From Prolixibacteraceae bacterium (GTDB taxonomy: Bacteria; Bacteroidota; Bacteroidia; Bacteroidales; Prolixibacteraceae): a stretch of 10,666 nt of DNA. How positions within the stretch are numbered: the first letter of the stretch is position 1; each line of letters begins with the position of its first letter. A program made the position numbers and the translations under genes. Shown here one piece after another: positions 1-7,028 of this stretch. The notes under the pieces are model-generated. The model saw only the letters and a list, made by a program, of their open reading frames with translations, did no database searches and had not been told where the DNA came from. The stretch lies in the NCBI GenBank assembly GCA_016930735.1, contig JAFGGF010000240.1, positions 1 through 10,666 of the forward strand, read 5' to 3'.

Positions 1-1098
1 ATCGTCCTGGTATCCGTCACATATAAATGCATGCCCGGCACCGTTATCTGTATCGCCGGAAAAGATTACAGGCCTGTTGTTGTTGAGTTCATTTGTTAAG
101 CTGTCTTTCCAGATATTTCCAATACTTTCGTAATAGTCAGTGTAAATCCGATCAATATCAGATGAATAATTAAAATACTTTATCAAAGCATTCCTGGCCT
201 TTTCATCAGATGATCCACTCGCAGTAGGGGTAAAATTCATATTAACCGAAACCGAAGCATGATAATTTAATTGTGCAACAGAACTGTTTGGACTCTCAAG
301 TTGATCAGGTATATTATCCCAGTTATATTCAGTTTGCCCAAAATTGGCCCGAACATTGTATCCGTAAAGTATGCTACTGTAAAAATTTTCACCTGAACCT
401 AAAGGCGGATATTTATAATAATTCATAACCTGAACCATCGCTGTAGCTACGCAACCTACAGGCATTAGATTTCCTTCATATTCAGGAACAGAATCATTAT
501 AAAATTCACCCTGCCCCCATGTTGATTTAATTAATGGCTCAACAACGGAAATTGCAAATTCATTTTCTAAAGGAAAATTCTTCTGTGTAATTTGTTCCCA
601 AACTTTTTTATTTTGAATATCAAGGGATTTAAGTTCATCCAGTTTCCTTGAATTATGATTAATAATATTTACAAATTCAGGTGGTGCATTTTCATCAGTA
701 ATTGTAAAACTGCCTTTAAATGAATAGCCAATTACCGGATTTTTGTTTTCGTCGCCTGAAACAATTACAAATCCCTGATTATCGTTAATGTTAAATGCAA
801 AATAGTTAATAAAGTCGCCATCTTTTTGTATTTGGATCAACTCTGGTTTTATTTCCTGGTAAGGAATTGTTTTTGATGAATATTTCCAGTAATGATTTTT
901 AGCAATGAGCTTTGCTTTATCCAAAGAAACCTGCGCATTTGTCTTTGTTGGCAATAAAAAAAGCAGAGAAACAAAAATAATTGCTAAAAAATTATATTTC
1001 AGAAATCGTTTCCTGAATTCTATTTGTAATTGCTGTTTGAAGGATTTTATAAAAGTTATAATGAATAATGAAGTACATGGAATAAGCAAATTTCTCAT
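1..1098 (-). CDS. Secreted C10 (streptopain-like) cysteine protease with Spi prodomain, partial
   Basis: The frame is open from an ATG at 1098 to the left edge, so 366 residues are present and the C-terminus is missing. Residues about 33-55 form a hydrophobic signal peptide ending TNAQ. Residues about 57-160 resemble the Spi inhibitory prodomain (SLDKAKLIAKNHY, then FVIVSGDENKNPVIGYS). The C10 catalytic domain follows: VGCVATAMVQVMNYYKYP holds the nucleophile Cys216, and GHAFICDGY near the edge holds His356. Their spacing of 140 is close to that of streptopain. By family knowledge this is a secreted zymogen that degrades extracellular protein. The missing part should hold the end of the catalytic domain and possibly a type IX secretion tail. 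The ATG gives 32 extra residues before the signal peptide. A CTG at 1002, preceded by AGGAAA, would give a normal leader starting (M)KYNFLAIIF, so the start is uncertain. The gene lies alone after the yajC terminator and therefore probably has its own promoter. Confidence 0.93.
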   Translation of the reverse strand, partial: MRNLLIPCTSLFIITFIKSFKQQLQIEFRKRFLKYNFLAIIFVSLLFLLPTKTNAQVSLDKAKLIAKNHYWKYSSKTIPYQEIKPELIQIQKDGDFINYFAFNINDNQGFVIVSGDENKNPVIGYSFKGSFTITDENAPPEFVNIINHNSRKLDELKSLDIQNKKVWEQITQKNFPLENEFAISVVEPLIKSTWGQGEFYNDSVPEYEGNLMPVGCVATAMVQVMNYYKYPPLGSGENFYSSILYGYNVRANFGQTEYNWDNIPDQLESPNSSVAQLNYHASVSVNMNFTPTASGSSDEKARNALIKYFNYSSDIDRIYTDYYESIGNIWKDSLTNELNNNRPVIFSGDTDNGAGHAFICDGYQDD

Positions 1099-1167
1099 AT
1101 CTATAGTTTACAAATGATACCGGGGTAAATATACCTTTTCAATTTGTAAAACAGTAAAATGCTTATG

Positions 1168-1182
1168 TTAGATTTAATCTAA
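1168..1182. repeat. Perfect 15-bp palindrome upstream of the C10 protease
   Basis: TTAGATT-T-AATCTAA is a perfect 7+1+7 inverted repeat. It lies 70 bp upstream of the protease ATG at 1098, between that gene and the yajC terminator. It is short and AT-rich, so it could be an operator for a dimeric regulator or chance. No T-run follows it, so it is not a terminator. Confidence 0.35.
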
Positions 1183-1225
1183 ATTTGATTTTCGGAATTA
1201 TGTGGGAACCCAGATATATAAGAAT

Positions 1226-1249
1226 AAAAAAAGCCGGTTAAACCGGCTT
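1226..1249 (-). terminator. Intrinsic terminator of the nusB-DUF1573-yajC operon
   Basis: AAGCCGGTT at 1231-1239 and AACCGGCTT at 1241-1249 are perfect inverted copies. They fold into a GC-centred stem of about seven pairs with a five-base loop. On the minus strand the stem runs into seven consecutive T (the A run at 1226-1232). It starts 25 bp after the yajC stop, as expected for a Rho-independent terminator of that transcript. Confidence 0.85.
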
Positions 1250-1273
1250 TAAATATCGTGTAAATCTGCAAAT

Positions 1274-1594
1274 CTACTTTGGTTGCGGAGCTTCGGACAT
1301 ATCCTTGATAATTCCGGCTTTATCAACCTTGATTTTTACTTCCTTGTCAATCTGAAGGATTACTGTTGTTTCTTTAACTTCAATAATTTTCCCGTAAATA
1401 CCGCCTGTTGTAACAACGTTATCGCCTTTTTTAAGGCTTTCGCGGAACTGGCGGGTTTCTTTCTGGCGTTTCACCTGTGGCCTGATCATAAAAAAGTAAA
1501 ATACTACAACAATCAGTATTAGCGGAATAAAACTCTTCCACATATCACCAGGTTCAGCACCTTCCTGAGGCATAAATAATAAATAGTTCATCAT
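1274..1594 (-). CDS. yajC: Preprotein translocase subunit YajC
   Basis: This 106-residue protein has the full YajC layout. A short N-terminal stretch is followed by one membrane helix at about residues 20-37 (FIPLILIVVVFYFFMIRPQ). After that comes the signature RPQVKRQKETRQFRESLKKGDNVVTTGGIYGKI and a small basic/acidic cytoplasmic beta-rich domain. YajC is an inner-membrane accessory of the SecDF-YajC complex that supports Sec-dependent protein export. Two ATGs in tandem (1594 and 1591) make the exact start ambiguous by one residue. It is the last gene of a three-gene minus-strand operon, 11 bp after the DUF1573 stop, and a strong terminator follows. Length and motifs are typical and nothing looks broken. 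Confidence 0.95.
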   Translation of the reverse strand: MMNYLLFMPQEGAEPGDMWKSFIPLILIVVVFYFFMIRPQVKRQKETRQFRESLKKGDNVVTTGGIYGKIIEVKETTVILQIDKEVKIKVDKAGIIKDMSEAPQPK

Positions 1595-1605
1595 TTTATA
1601 AGATT

Positions 1606-2052
1606 TTAATAATTAATTTCCAGTTGATCATTTTTTACATCGGCAATTACTGCCAAATATATGGTTTTTTCTTTTGTATTCATCTCTACTGCAACCGATT
1701 TATACTGTTTCCCGAATAATCCGGCTGTGTCAAATTCAACCTCGATGATCCCTGTTTCACCGGATTGAAGGCTTTTTTCAGGGCACCTGGCTTTTATACA
1801 ATTACAATCACATTCCGTGTTTTTTATTAATAAGGTGTTATTGCCTGTATTTTTTAATTTAAAACTATAAATAACAACCTCTCCTGAAATCAGTTCTCCA
1901 AAATTATGTATTTCTTTATTAAACTCAAATTCTGTTAAACCTTCTGTCTGAATATCTTTTTTTATATCTTCATTCCGGTTTGATTTACATGCATAGAAAA
2001 CAGAAAACGGGAAAACAATTAAAATTAAATACAAGATTTGTTTTCCCTTCAT
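1606..2052 (-). CDS. DUF1573 lipoprotein
   Basis: The protein has 148 residues. The N-terminus is a lipoprotein signal: basic MKGKQ, a hydrophobic stretch, then a lipobox-like VFYAC with Cys22 as the probable lipidated residue, followed by a polar KSNRNED linker. Residues about 43-138 match the DUF1573 Ig-like fold common in Bacteroidota: HNFGELISGEVVIYSFKLKNTGNNTL, then a Cys-rich turn, then SGETGIIEVEFDTAGLFGKQYKSVAV. Most family members have an SCGC-type motif; here the turn holds Cys81, Cys83, Cys85 and Cys90. The molecular function of DUF1573 is unknown. It is probably anchored to a membrane facing the periplasm. The gene sits 33 bp after nusB and 11 bp before yajC on the same strand, so co-transcription is very likely. 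Its placement next to yajC suggests, but does not show, a link with the cell envelope or export. Confidence 0.9.
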   Translation of the reverse strand: MKGKQILYLILIVFPFSVFYACKSNRNEDIKKDIQTEGLTEFEFNKEIHNFGELISGEVVIYSFKLKNTGNNTLLIKNTECDCNCIKARCPEKSLQSGETGIIEVEFDTAGLFGKQYKSVAVEMNTKEKTIYLAVIADVKNDQLEINY

Positions 2053-2085
2053 AATATTTGTTTTTTAATTGAACTGGGCAATTTC

Positions 2086-3036
2086 TCAGGATTCACCTAT
2101 CAGGCCCCGGCCTGTTTTTTTTATCTTTCCGTCTTCTTTCAGTTGTTTAAGTGCTTTATCCAGAATTCCGTTTATAAAATTGCGGCTTTTTTCAGTACTG
2201 TAATATTTCGATAATTCTATGTATTCGTTTAATGTAACCTTTGTTGGGATGTTTGGGAAATACAGGAATTCGGCCAAAGCCAGTTGCATAATCAGAATAT
2301 CGACAAAAGCAATCCTGTCGAGGTCCCAGTTTTGTGAGTGAAGATCGATCAGGCTCCGTAACTCTTTATGGTTCAGTATAGCTTTCCTGAAAAGGTCTTT
2401 TGTAAATTGCCGGTCGTCTTCATCTTTAAACATCGGGAGCAAAGGCAAATCTTCCCTTGAGTATTCGGTGAACCTTTTTAAGGTTTTTGAAATCATAGAA
2501 ATATTAAACTCCACATCGTCGTTCCAGTAAATGCTCTGTTCTTCCAGAACCTGGTAAAGTTCTTCACATAATAATATCAGTTTGTTAAAAATACGGTCAA
2601 CCAGCCTGCGGTCGTTGTCGAACGAAAAATCACCATCGTTCATGTATTCTTTGTAGAAATCTGATTCAGAAAGCCTGTTGTATAATTCTTTAATTAATTC
2701 AGGGTTGTTAACCCAGCTCATTTTTTTCTGTTCGAGGTAAAGGTTTAACGATTTGTTTTTCCTTAAAATCCCGATCATTTTATTATCAATGAATTTTGTA
2801 TTCGGGTTAAGGTCTTCTTCTGTTGGGCGGTGTTTGGCCCTGTTTATATCAATCCGCCTTTCTGCATAATCGGCAATATCAATTACGAGTAAAAGCAGGT
2901 AGTGGTACAAGTCGTATGATTTCCTGATACAGAAAAAGAGTTCTTTCTCGTGGTTATTTATCAATTCATCCGGTGAGGAGTAATAGGCATACAAAATCTG
3001 TAATACCTTAATTCTGATAATCCTTCTGCTAATCAT
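2086..3036 (-). CDS. nusB: Transcription antitermination factor NusB, long Bacteroidota form
   Basis: This is a 316-residue protein, about twice the length of E. coli NusB. The N-terminus (MISRRIIRIKVLQILYAYY) is the first helix expected of NusB. The C-terminal region, about residues 205-300, carries the recognisable NusB core: FTKDLFRKAI, WDLDRIAFVDILIMQLALAEFLYFP, IPTKVTLNEYIELSKYYSTEKSRNFINGILDKAL. The additional helical sequence between residues about 25 and 200 is typical of the Bacteroidota form. NusB binds boxA RNA with NusE (S10) and takes part in antitermination of rRNA transcription. The start is supported by position and by the family N-terminus. A TAnnTTTG-type promoter box lies 31 bp upstream. 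It is the first gene of the nusB-DUF1573-yajC operon. Confidence 0.93.
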   Translation of the reverse strand: MISRRIIRIKVLQILYAYYSSPDELINNHEKELFFCIRKSYDLYHYLLLLVIDIADYAERRIDINRAKHRPTEEDLNPNTKFIDNKMIGILRKNKSLNLYLEQKKMSWVNNPELIKELYNRLSESDFYKEYMNDGDFSFDNDRRLVDRIFNKLILLCEELYQVLEEQSIYWNDDVEFNISMISKTLKRFTEYSREDLPLLPMFKDEDDRQFTKDLFRKAILNHKELRSLIDLHSQNWDLDRIAFVDILIMQLALAEFLYFPNIPTKVTLNEYIELSKYYSTEKSRNFINGILDKALKQLKEDGKIKKTGRGLIGES

Positions 3037-3066
3037 CCTATAAGAACTTCAATTAAATACAGGCCG

Positions 3067-3074
3067 CAAAAATA
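3067..3074 (-). promoter_or_regulatory. Candidate Bacteroidota -7 promoter box for nusB
   Basis: On the minus strand the sequence reads TATTTTTG, an exact match to the TAnnTTTG -7 consensus of the Bacteroidota primary sigma factor. It ends 31 bp before the nusB ATG, giving a leader of roughly 25 nt. No clean TTTG -33 element stands at the usual spacing, so the call rests on the -7 box and position. Confidence 0.45.
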
Positions 3075-3139
3075 TAAACTTTTATTATATAGCCTCCCTA
3101 AAAATAATAAATTTAGAATGAATTTAACTAATGTATTTT

Positions 3140-3877
3140 TTACTGTTGATTTTCATCATTAGCATTTTCGTCGTAATCTGAAGAAAAAGTTGGATCCTTA
3201 AAGTAAGATTCAATTGGTTTTGTAGAATCCTCATCTTCTTCAGGTTCATCTTCCCAGTCGAATTTTTTTCTTTTTACTATGAATCTTCTGTAATAAAAGG
3301 CAAGGATCACACCTGATACGCCGCCCCATAAATGGGCTTCCCATGAAATTTCGGGCTTCAGTGGGAAAATTCCCCAAATCATACTGCCGTAAAGGAAAAC
3401 CACAATAATTGACATGGTCAGGAGCCTTAAATCATTCCGTAAAATTCCACTGACAAAATGAAATGCAGCCAGGCCGTAAACTACTCCGCTGGCACCAATA
3501 TGCCATGCCTGCCTTCCGCCAACCCAGACGCAAATTCCTGAAATAATGTAAATAAGAAAAAAAATGCGGTATGAAATCCGTCGGTAATAATATATCAGGG
3601 CTGTTGTCAGAATAAAAAAAGGCACTGAATTAGCCATCAGGTGGTTAAAGTTGGCATGTATAAACGGCGAAAACAAAATGCCTTTTAATCCCTTTAAATG
3701 CAGGGGGTATACACCAAATGTCACAAAATCCAATTCAAAAACATGTTCAATAATTTTGACAAACCAGAACAAAAAAACAAAAGCAGAGGCAAATACCAGG
3801 CTGTGGACAAGAATCTTTTTTTCAAGCACCTTGTCGTTTTCTTTGTAATTTTCCGGGTAATACCTGAATAGTGCCAT
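3140..3877 (-). CDS. Rhomboid family intramembrane serine protease
   Basis: The 245-residue protein has about six membrane helices between residues 22 and 198. The family motifs are complete: the HANFNHLMANS segment (His74, His79, Asn83), the catalytic serine in GASG (Ser130), and the partner histidine in WEAHLWGG (His182). These three elements form the rhomboid Ser-His dyad and oxyanion environment, so the enzyme should be active. It would cleave transmembrane substrates inside the bilayer; the substrate cannot be told from sequence. The C-terminal tail after about residue 202 is cytosolic and very acidic (DWEDEPEEDEDSTK) and has no motif I recognise. The gene starts 31 bp after the threonine aldolase stop on the same strand and is probably co-transcribed with it. 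The functional link between the two is not obvious. Confidence 0.92.
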   Translation of the reverse strand: MALFRYYPENYKENDKVLEKKILVHSLVFASAFVFLFWFVKIIEHVFELDFVTFGVYPLHLKGLKGILFSPFIHANFNHLMANSVPFFILTTALIYYYRRISYRIFFLIYIISGICVWVGGRQAWHIGASGVVYGLAAFHFVSGILRNDLRLLTMSIIVVFLYGSMIWGIFPLKPEISWEAHLWGGVSGVILAFYYRRFIVKRKKFDWEDEPEEDEDSTKPIESYFKDPTFSSDYDENANDENQQ

Positions 3878-3908
3878 TTTTTGTTTTAAAGTAGTATGTA
3901 TTTAGTAA

Positions 3909-4940
3909 TCAGTAATGTGTATTCAGTAATTCTTTTATTAATGCAACAAATTCAAAAATTTCCTGTTCAGTTGTATCAAACGAAGTCATCCACCTGACTT
4001 CTGATTTTATATCATCCCACATGTAAAAGAAAAATTTTTCCTGCAGTGGTTTGATGATTTTTCGGGGAATGACAGCAAAAACGCCGTTGGCTTCCACTTC
4101 CTGCGTTAATTTGATTTCCGGTATTTTTTTGATTTCAGTTTCCAAAAGCTTAGCCATTTTATTAGCATGTGAAGCTGATTTTTTCCATAAATCATTTTCA
4201 AAATAAGCCTCAAACTGGGCACCTACAAAACGCATTTTGGAGTAAAGTTGCATGCTTTGTTTACGAAGGTATTTTGTATTTTTTGCCAGCAACGGATTAA
4301 AAAACAGCACCGATTCTCCCATCATCATCCCGTTTTTAGTACCGCCAAACGAAAGTATGTCAACTCCGCAATCTTTGGTAAATGCTTTAAACGGAAGGTT
4401 TAATGCCACAGCTGCGTTGGCAATTCGTGCTCCGTCCATATGCAAAAACATATTGTTTTTATGAGCAAGGTCGGCAAGTGCAATTATTTCCTCCGGTTTG
4501 TAAACCGTCCCCATTTCGGTGACCTGCGAAATGGAAATCACAGCCGGTTGGGAATGGTGTTCAAAATCGAAACCTTTCAGGTGATGACGTATGGATTCAG
4601 GCGTGATTTTCCCTCTTACTGATTCAACCGGTAATAATTTGCATCCGGTAAATTTTTCCGGTGCTCCGCATTCATCTTCTTCAATATGAGCTGTGTCGGC
4701 GCAAATAATGGAGTTCCAGCTTTGTGTTACCGAAGATAATCCCAATACATTGGCACCGGTTCCGTTAAAAACAAAGAATACTTCGGTATCTTCACCAAAT
4801 TCTGTTTTTATAATTTTTATAGCTTTTTCGGTAAACGGATCATCTCCATATCCAACAACATGGTTTTTATTGGCTTCTTCCATAGCCTTGAAAATAGCCG
4901 GATGCACACCGGCATTATTATCGCTTGCAAATCCTTTCAT
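3909..4940 (-). CDS. ltaE: Low-specificity L-threonine aldolase
   Basis: This 343-residue fold-type I PLP enzyme is close in length to E. coli LtaE. Visible family features are the N-terminal SDNNAGVHPAIFKAM, the GYGDDPFT segment, FNGTGAN (cofactor phosphate binding), His85 in CADTAHI (expected to stack on PLP), HMDGARIANAA (Asp169 and Arg172 binding the cofactor), and SFGGTKNGMM with the Schiff-base Lys202. It cleaves L-threonine and L-allo-threonine to glycine and acetaldehyde in the cytosol. The start MKGFASDNN fits the family because the SDN motif lies near residue 7. It is the first gene of a probable two-gene transcript with the rhomboid and is divergent from the GPP34 gene. Confidence 0.95.
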   Translation of the reverse strand: MKGFASDNNAGVHPAIFKAMEEANKNHVVGYGDDPFTEKAIKIIKTEFGEDTEVFFVFNGTGANVLGLSSVTQSWNSIICADTAHIEEDECGAPEKFTGCKLLPVESVRGKITPESIRHHLKGFDFEHHSQPAVISISQVTEMGTVYKPEEIIALADLAHKNNMFLHMDGARIANAAVALNLPFKAFTKDCGVDILSFGGTKNGMMMGESVLFFNPLLAKNTKYLRKQSMQLYSKMRFVGAQFEAYFENDLWKKSASHANKMAKLLETEIKKIPEIKLTQEVEANGVFAVIPRKIIKPLQEKFFFYMWDDIKSEVRWMTSFDTTEQEIFEFVALIKELLNTHY

Positions 4941-4986
4941 TTTATTATAATTGTTTTTTGAATATTGTATCGGATGGAACTCATCT

Positions 4987-5008
4987 GCTTCTGATTAAAC
5001 ACAGAAGC
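4987..5008. repeat. Perfect 7-bp inverted repeat in the divergent ltaE/GPP34 intergenic region
   Basis: GCTTCTG at 4987-4993 and CAGAAGC at 5002-5008 are exact inverted copies separated by ATTAAACA. The pair lies 47 bp upstream of ltaE and 75 bp upstream of the GPP34 gene, in the only spacer where both divergent promoters can sit. This would suit an operator for a dimeric regulator, or a hairpin in the ltaE leader. No T-run follows on either strand, so a terminator is unlikely. Confidence 0.4.
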
Positions 5009-5082
5009 GAATTTCGTTTCATTGTAATAATTTCTTTGTAACTTTTACCCATAAAGAAAGGAAAAACTATCAACTAAATAAA

Positions 5083-5718
5083 ATGGAAAACAACTTATCT
5101 GTTTCTGAAAAATTCTTTCTTCTGTGCGTTCGTCCTGATAAAGGAGGATTAGTTGGTGGAGGAGCTTTTACGGTTCTTTATTCATTAAAAGCATGTATAA
5201 TAAAGGAACTTGAACTTAAGGGAAATATTATTATTAGCAATGGTTTTGTCGAAATAAAAACATTTAAAAGCGATGTTCCTTTACTGGAATTTGTTTTATC
5301 GAAGTTTAAGAATTTTGATAAACCCATAAAACTTACCCGTTGGTTCTCTCGTTTGTATTATTCGATCAATTATATAAAGAATGAAATAAGATCGGGGCTG
5401 GTAGAAAAACGTTTGATAAGAATTGAAAAAAGAAGGTTTTTAATATTTACCTATAACATGACCTGCCTGACAGAAAAATCACATGCAAGAGAAATTGCTG
5501 ATAAAATAAAGGGGATGATTTACAGAGGCGAAGTGGAAGAAGACTGGAAGTTTCTTGTTTCTCTGGTTGAACCTGCTGGCCTGTTAAGCCGTTTATTCCC
5601 TGAAAGGCAAAGCAGGAAAAACGCCAGGCGTAGGTTAAAACAAATGAACCTGGACTGCGAAATAGCAAAAACCGTTAAAAAAGTAATTGCCGGTACAAGA
5701 GCTGCCATGGCATCTTGA
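5083..5718 (+). CDS. GPP34 (Golgi phosphoprotein 3-like) family protein
   Basis: The 211-residue soluble protein has the order of segments seen in bacterial GPP34 proteins. First comes an N-terminal LSVSEKFFLLCVRPDKGGL stretch. A helix, VLYSLKACIIKELELKGNI, leads into a strand pair (IIISNGFVEIK). Next is the DVPLLEFVLSKF helix, then WFSRLYYSINYIKNEIRSGLVEKRLIRIEKRRFLIF, a winged-helix-like element with a basic hairpin. A C-terminal helical region with AREIADKIKGMI, WKFLVSLVEPAGLLSRLF and a basic RKNARRRLKQM segment completes it. In eukaryotes the fold binds PI4P on Golgi membranes; the bacterial role is unknown. The many surface Arg/Lys residues fit binding to acidic lipid heads, but that is inference. 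There is no signal peptide or membrane helix. The stop is three bases before the photolyase ATG, so the two are almost certainly co-transcribed and perhaps translationally coupled. Confidence 0.82.
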   Translation: MENNLSVSEKFFLLCVRPDKGGLVGGGAFTVLYSLKACIIKELELKGNIIISNGFVEIKTFKSDVPLLEFVLSKFKNFDKPIKLTRWFSRLYYSINYIKNEIRSGLVEKRLIRIEKRRFLIFTYNMTCLTEKSHAREIADKIKGMIYRGEVEEDWKFLVSLVEPAGLLSRLFPERQSRKNARRRLKQMNLDCEIAKTVKKVIAGTRAAMAS

Positions 5719-5721
5719 TTT

Positions 5722-7026
5722 ATGGGAAAAATAAATATATTCTGGTTTAGGAGGGATTTACGATTATTTGATAATGCCGGATTATACCATGCCTTAAAAA
5801 GTAATCTGCCTGTTTTGCCTGTATTTATATTCGATACTAAAATCCTTAGTAAATTAAACTCTGAAGATAACCGGATTCCTTTTATTTACCGGACTCTGGT
5901 AAAATTGAAAAATGAACTCGAAAAATACGGTTCAACTTTAAAAATATTACACGGTGAACCGTTACAGATTTTTAAAAAGCTGGTTGAAGAATATAAAATA
6001 GATATGGTTTTTACCAATCACGATTATGAACCCTATGCCCGGGAAAGAGATTTGGAAATTCATAATTTCCTGAAATCAGAAAATATTAATTTTCAAACAT
6101 ATAAGGACCATGTAATTTTTGAAAAAAGCGAGGTAGTAAAAGATGACGGAAACCCTTATGTGGTTTTTACTCCATACAGTAAAAAGTGGAAACAATTGTA
6201 TTTTAGTCAAATACCTGAAAATTATCCTTCAGAAAAGCTGATTTATAATTTATTCCGATGCAAACCAATGAAGATTCCTTCACTAAAGGATATTGGTTTT
6301 ATAGATTCATTATTAAATATACCTTCGTCTGAGATTGATAAAACAGTCATAAATAATTATAGTAAATCAAGGGATTACCCTTCAGTTAACGGGACAAGCC
6401 GTTTGGGAATTCATTTACGTTTCGGGACAGTTTCAATACGGGAACTTACAAAAACAGCTGTAAATCAATCGGAAGTTTTTCTGAATGAGTTGATCTGGCG
6501 TAATTTTTTTATTGATATTTTATGGCATTTCCCATTTGTTGAAAATAGCCCTTTTAAAAAACAATACTTAAATATTGAATGGAGGAATGATGAAAAAGAA
6601 TTTGGAAGTTGGTGCAGGGGAGAAACCGGATATCCGTTAATTGATGCAGGAATGAGGGAACTGAACCAGACAGGATTTATGCACAACCGGGTACGTATGG
6701 CAGTTGCAAGCTTTTTGGTCAAACATTTATTAATCGACTGGCGCTGGGGTGAAGCATATTTTGCTGAAAAGCTACTGGATTTTGAACTGGCATCAAACAA
6801 TGGCAACTGGCAATGGGCAGCAGGTACAGGTTGCGATGCGGCACCCTATTTTCGTATATTTAACCCCGAAAGTCAGCAAAAAAAGTTCGACAGTGGAATG
6901 GAATATATCAGGAAATGGGTTCCCGAAGTTGACGGGTTTAATTACCCGAATCCAATAATAGACCATAAATTTGCCAGAGAACGAGCATTAACTGCATATA
7001 AGAAAGTTTTAAATAAAAGTTTATAA
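5722..7026 (+). CDS. phrB: Deoxyribodipyrimidine photolyase (class I CPD photolyase type)
   Basis: This 434-residue protein has the N-terminal alpha/beta photolyase domain (MGKINIFWFRRDLRLFDNAGL) and the C-terminal FAD domain. The FAD site begins at TSRLGIHLRFGTVSIREL (225-242). ELIWR gives Glu256 and Trp259, equivalent to the CPD-contacting E274 and W277 of E. coli. Aligning by eye, the electron-transfer Trp triad is kept as Trp287, Trp340 and Trp363 (E. coli 306, 359, 382). Asn359 in SNNGNWQW matches the flavin-facing Asn378. DAAPYFRIFNPESQQKKFD is the usual C-terminal signature. All this favours an active light-driven repair enzyme for cyclobutane pyrimidine dimers over a signalling cryptochrome. 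The enzyme is cytosolic. It starts three bases after the GPP34 stop and is followed two bases later by a small membrane protein gene. Confidence 0.94.
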   Translation: MGKINIFWFRRDLRLFDNAGLYHALKSNLPVLPVFIFDTKILSKLNSEDNRIPFIYRTLVKLKNELEKYGSTLKILHGEPLQIFKKLVEEYKIDMVFTNHDYEPYARERDLEIHNFLKSENINFQTYKDHVIFEKSEVVKDDGNPYVVFTPYSKKWKQLYFSQIPENYPSEKLIYNLFRCKPMKIPSLKDIGFIDSLLNIPSSEIDKTVINNYSKSRDYPSVNGTSRLGIHLRFGTVSIRELTKTAVNQSEVFLNELIWRNFFIDILWHFPFVENSPFKKQYLNIEWRNDEKEFGSWCRGETGYPLIDAGMRELNQTGFMHNRVRMAVASFLVKHLLIDWRWGEAYFAEKLLDFELASNNGNWQWAAGTGCDAAPYFRIFNPESQQKKFDSGMEYIRKWVPEVDGFNYPNPIIDHKFARERALTAYKKVLNKSL

Positions 7027-7028
7027 TC

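Noticed and set aside
905..1117. Plus-strand 70-codon ORF
   Set aside because: It lies mostly opposite the signal-peptide and Spi-domain coding part of the C10 protease, has no recognisable domain, and is a shadow frame.
3108..3126. AT-only hairpin TAAATT/AATTTA downstream of the rhomboid gene as a terminator
   Set aside because: It has six A-T pairs only and a mixed T-rich tail; in such AT-rich sequence it is likely to be chance.
3901..3930. Three AGTAAT copies around the ltaE stop as a repeat array
   Set aside because: The units are only six bases long, irregularly spaced and AT-rich; they do not form a defined repeat family.
5031..5038. TTTCTTTG as a -7 box for the GPP34-photolyase unit
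   Set aside because: It misses the second base of TAnnTTTG and no TTTG -33 box is at the right distance, so it is too weak to call.
6465..6806. Minus-strand 113-codon ORF inside the photolyase gene
   Set aside because: It is antisense to the most conserved part of the FAD domain, shows no family features, and exists because of codon bias of the real gene.
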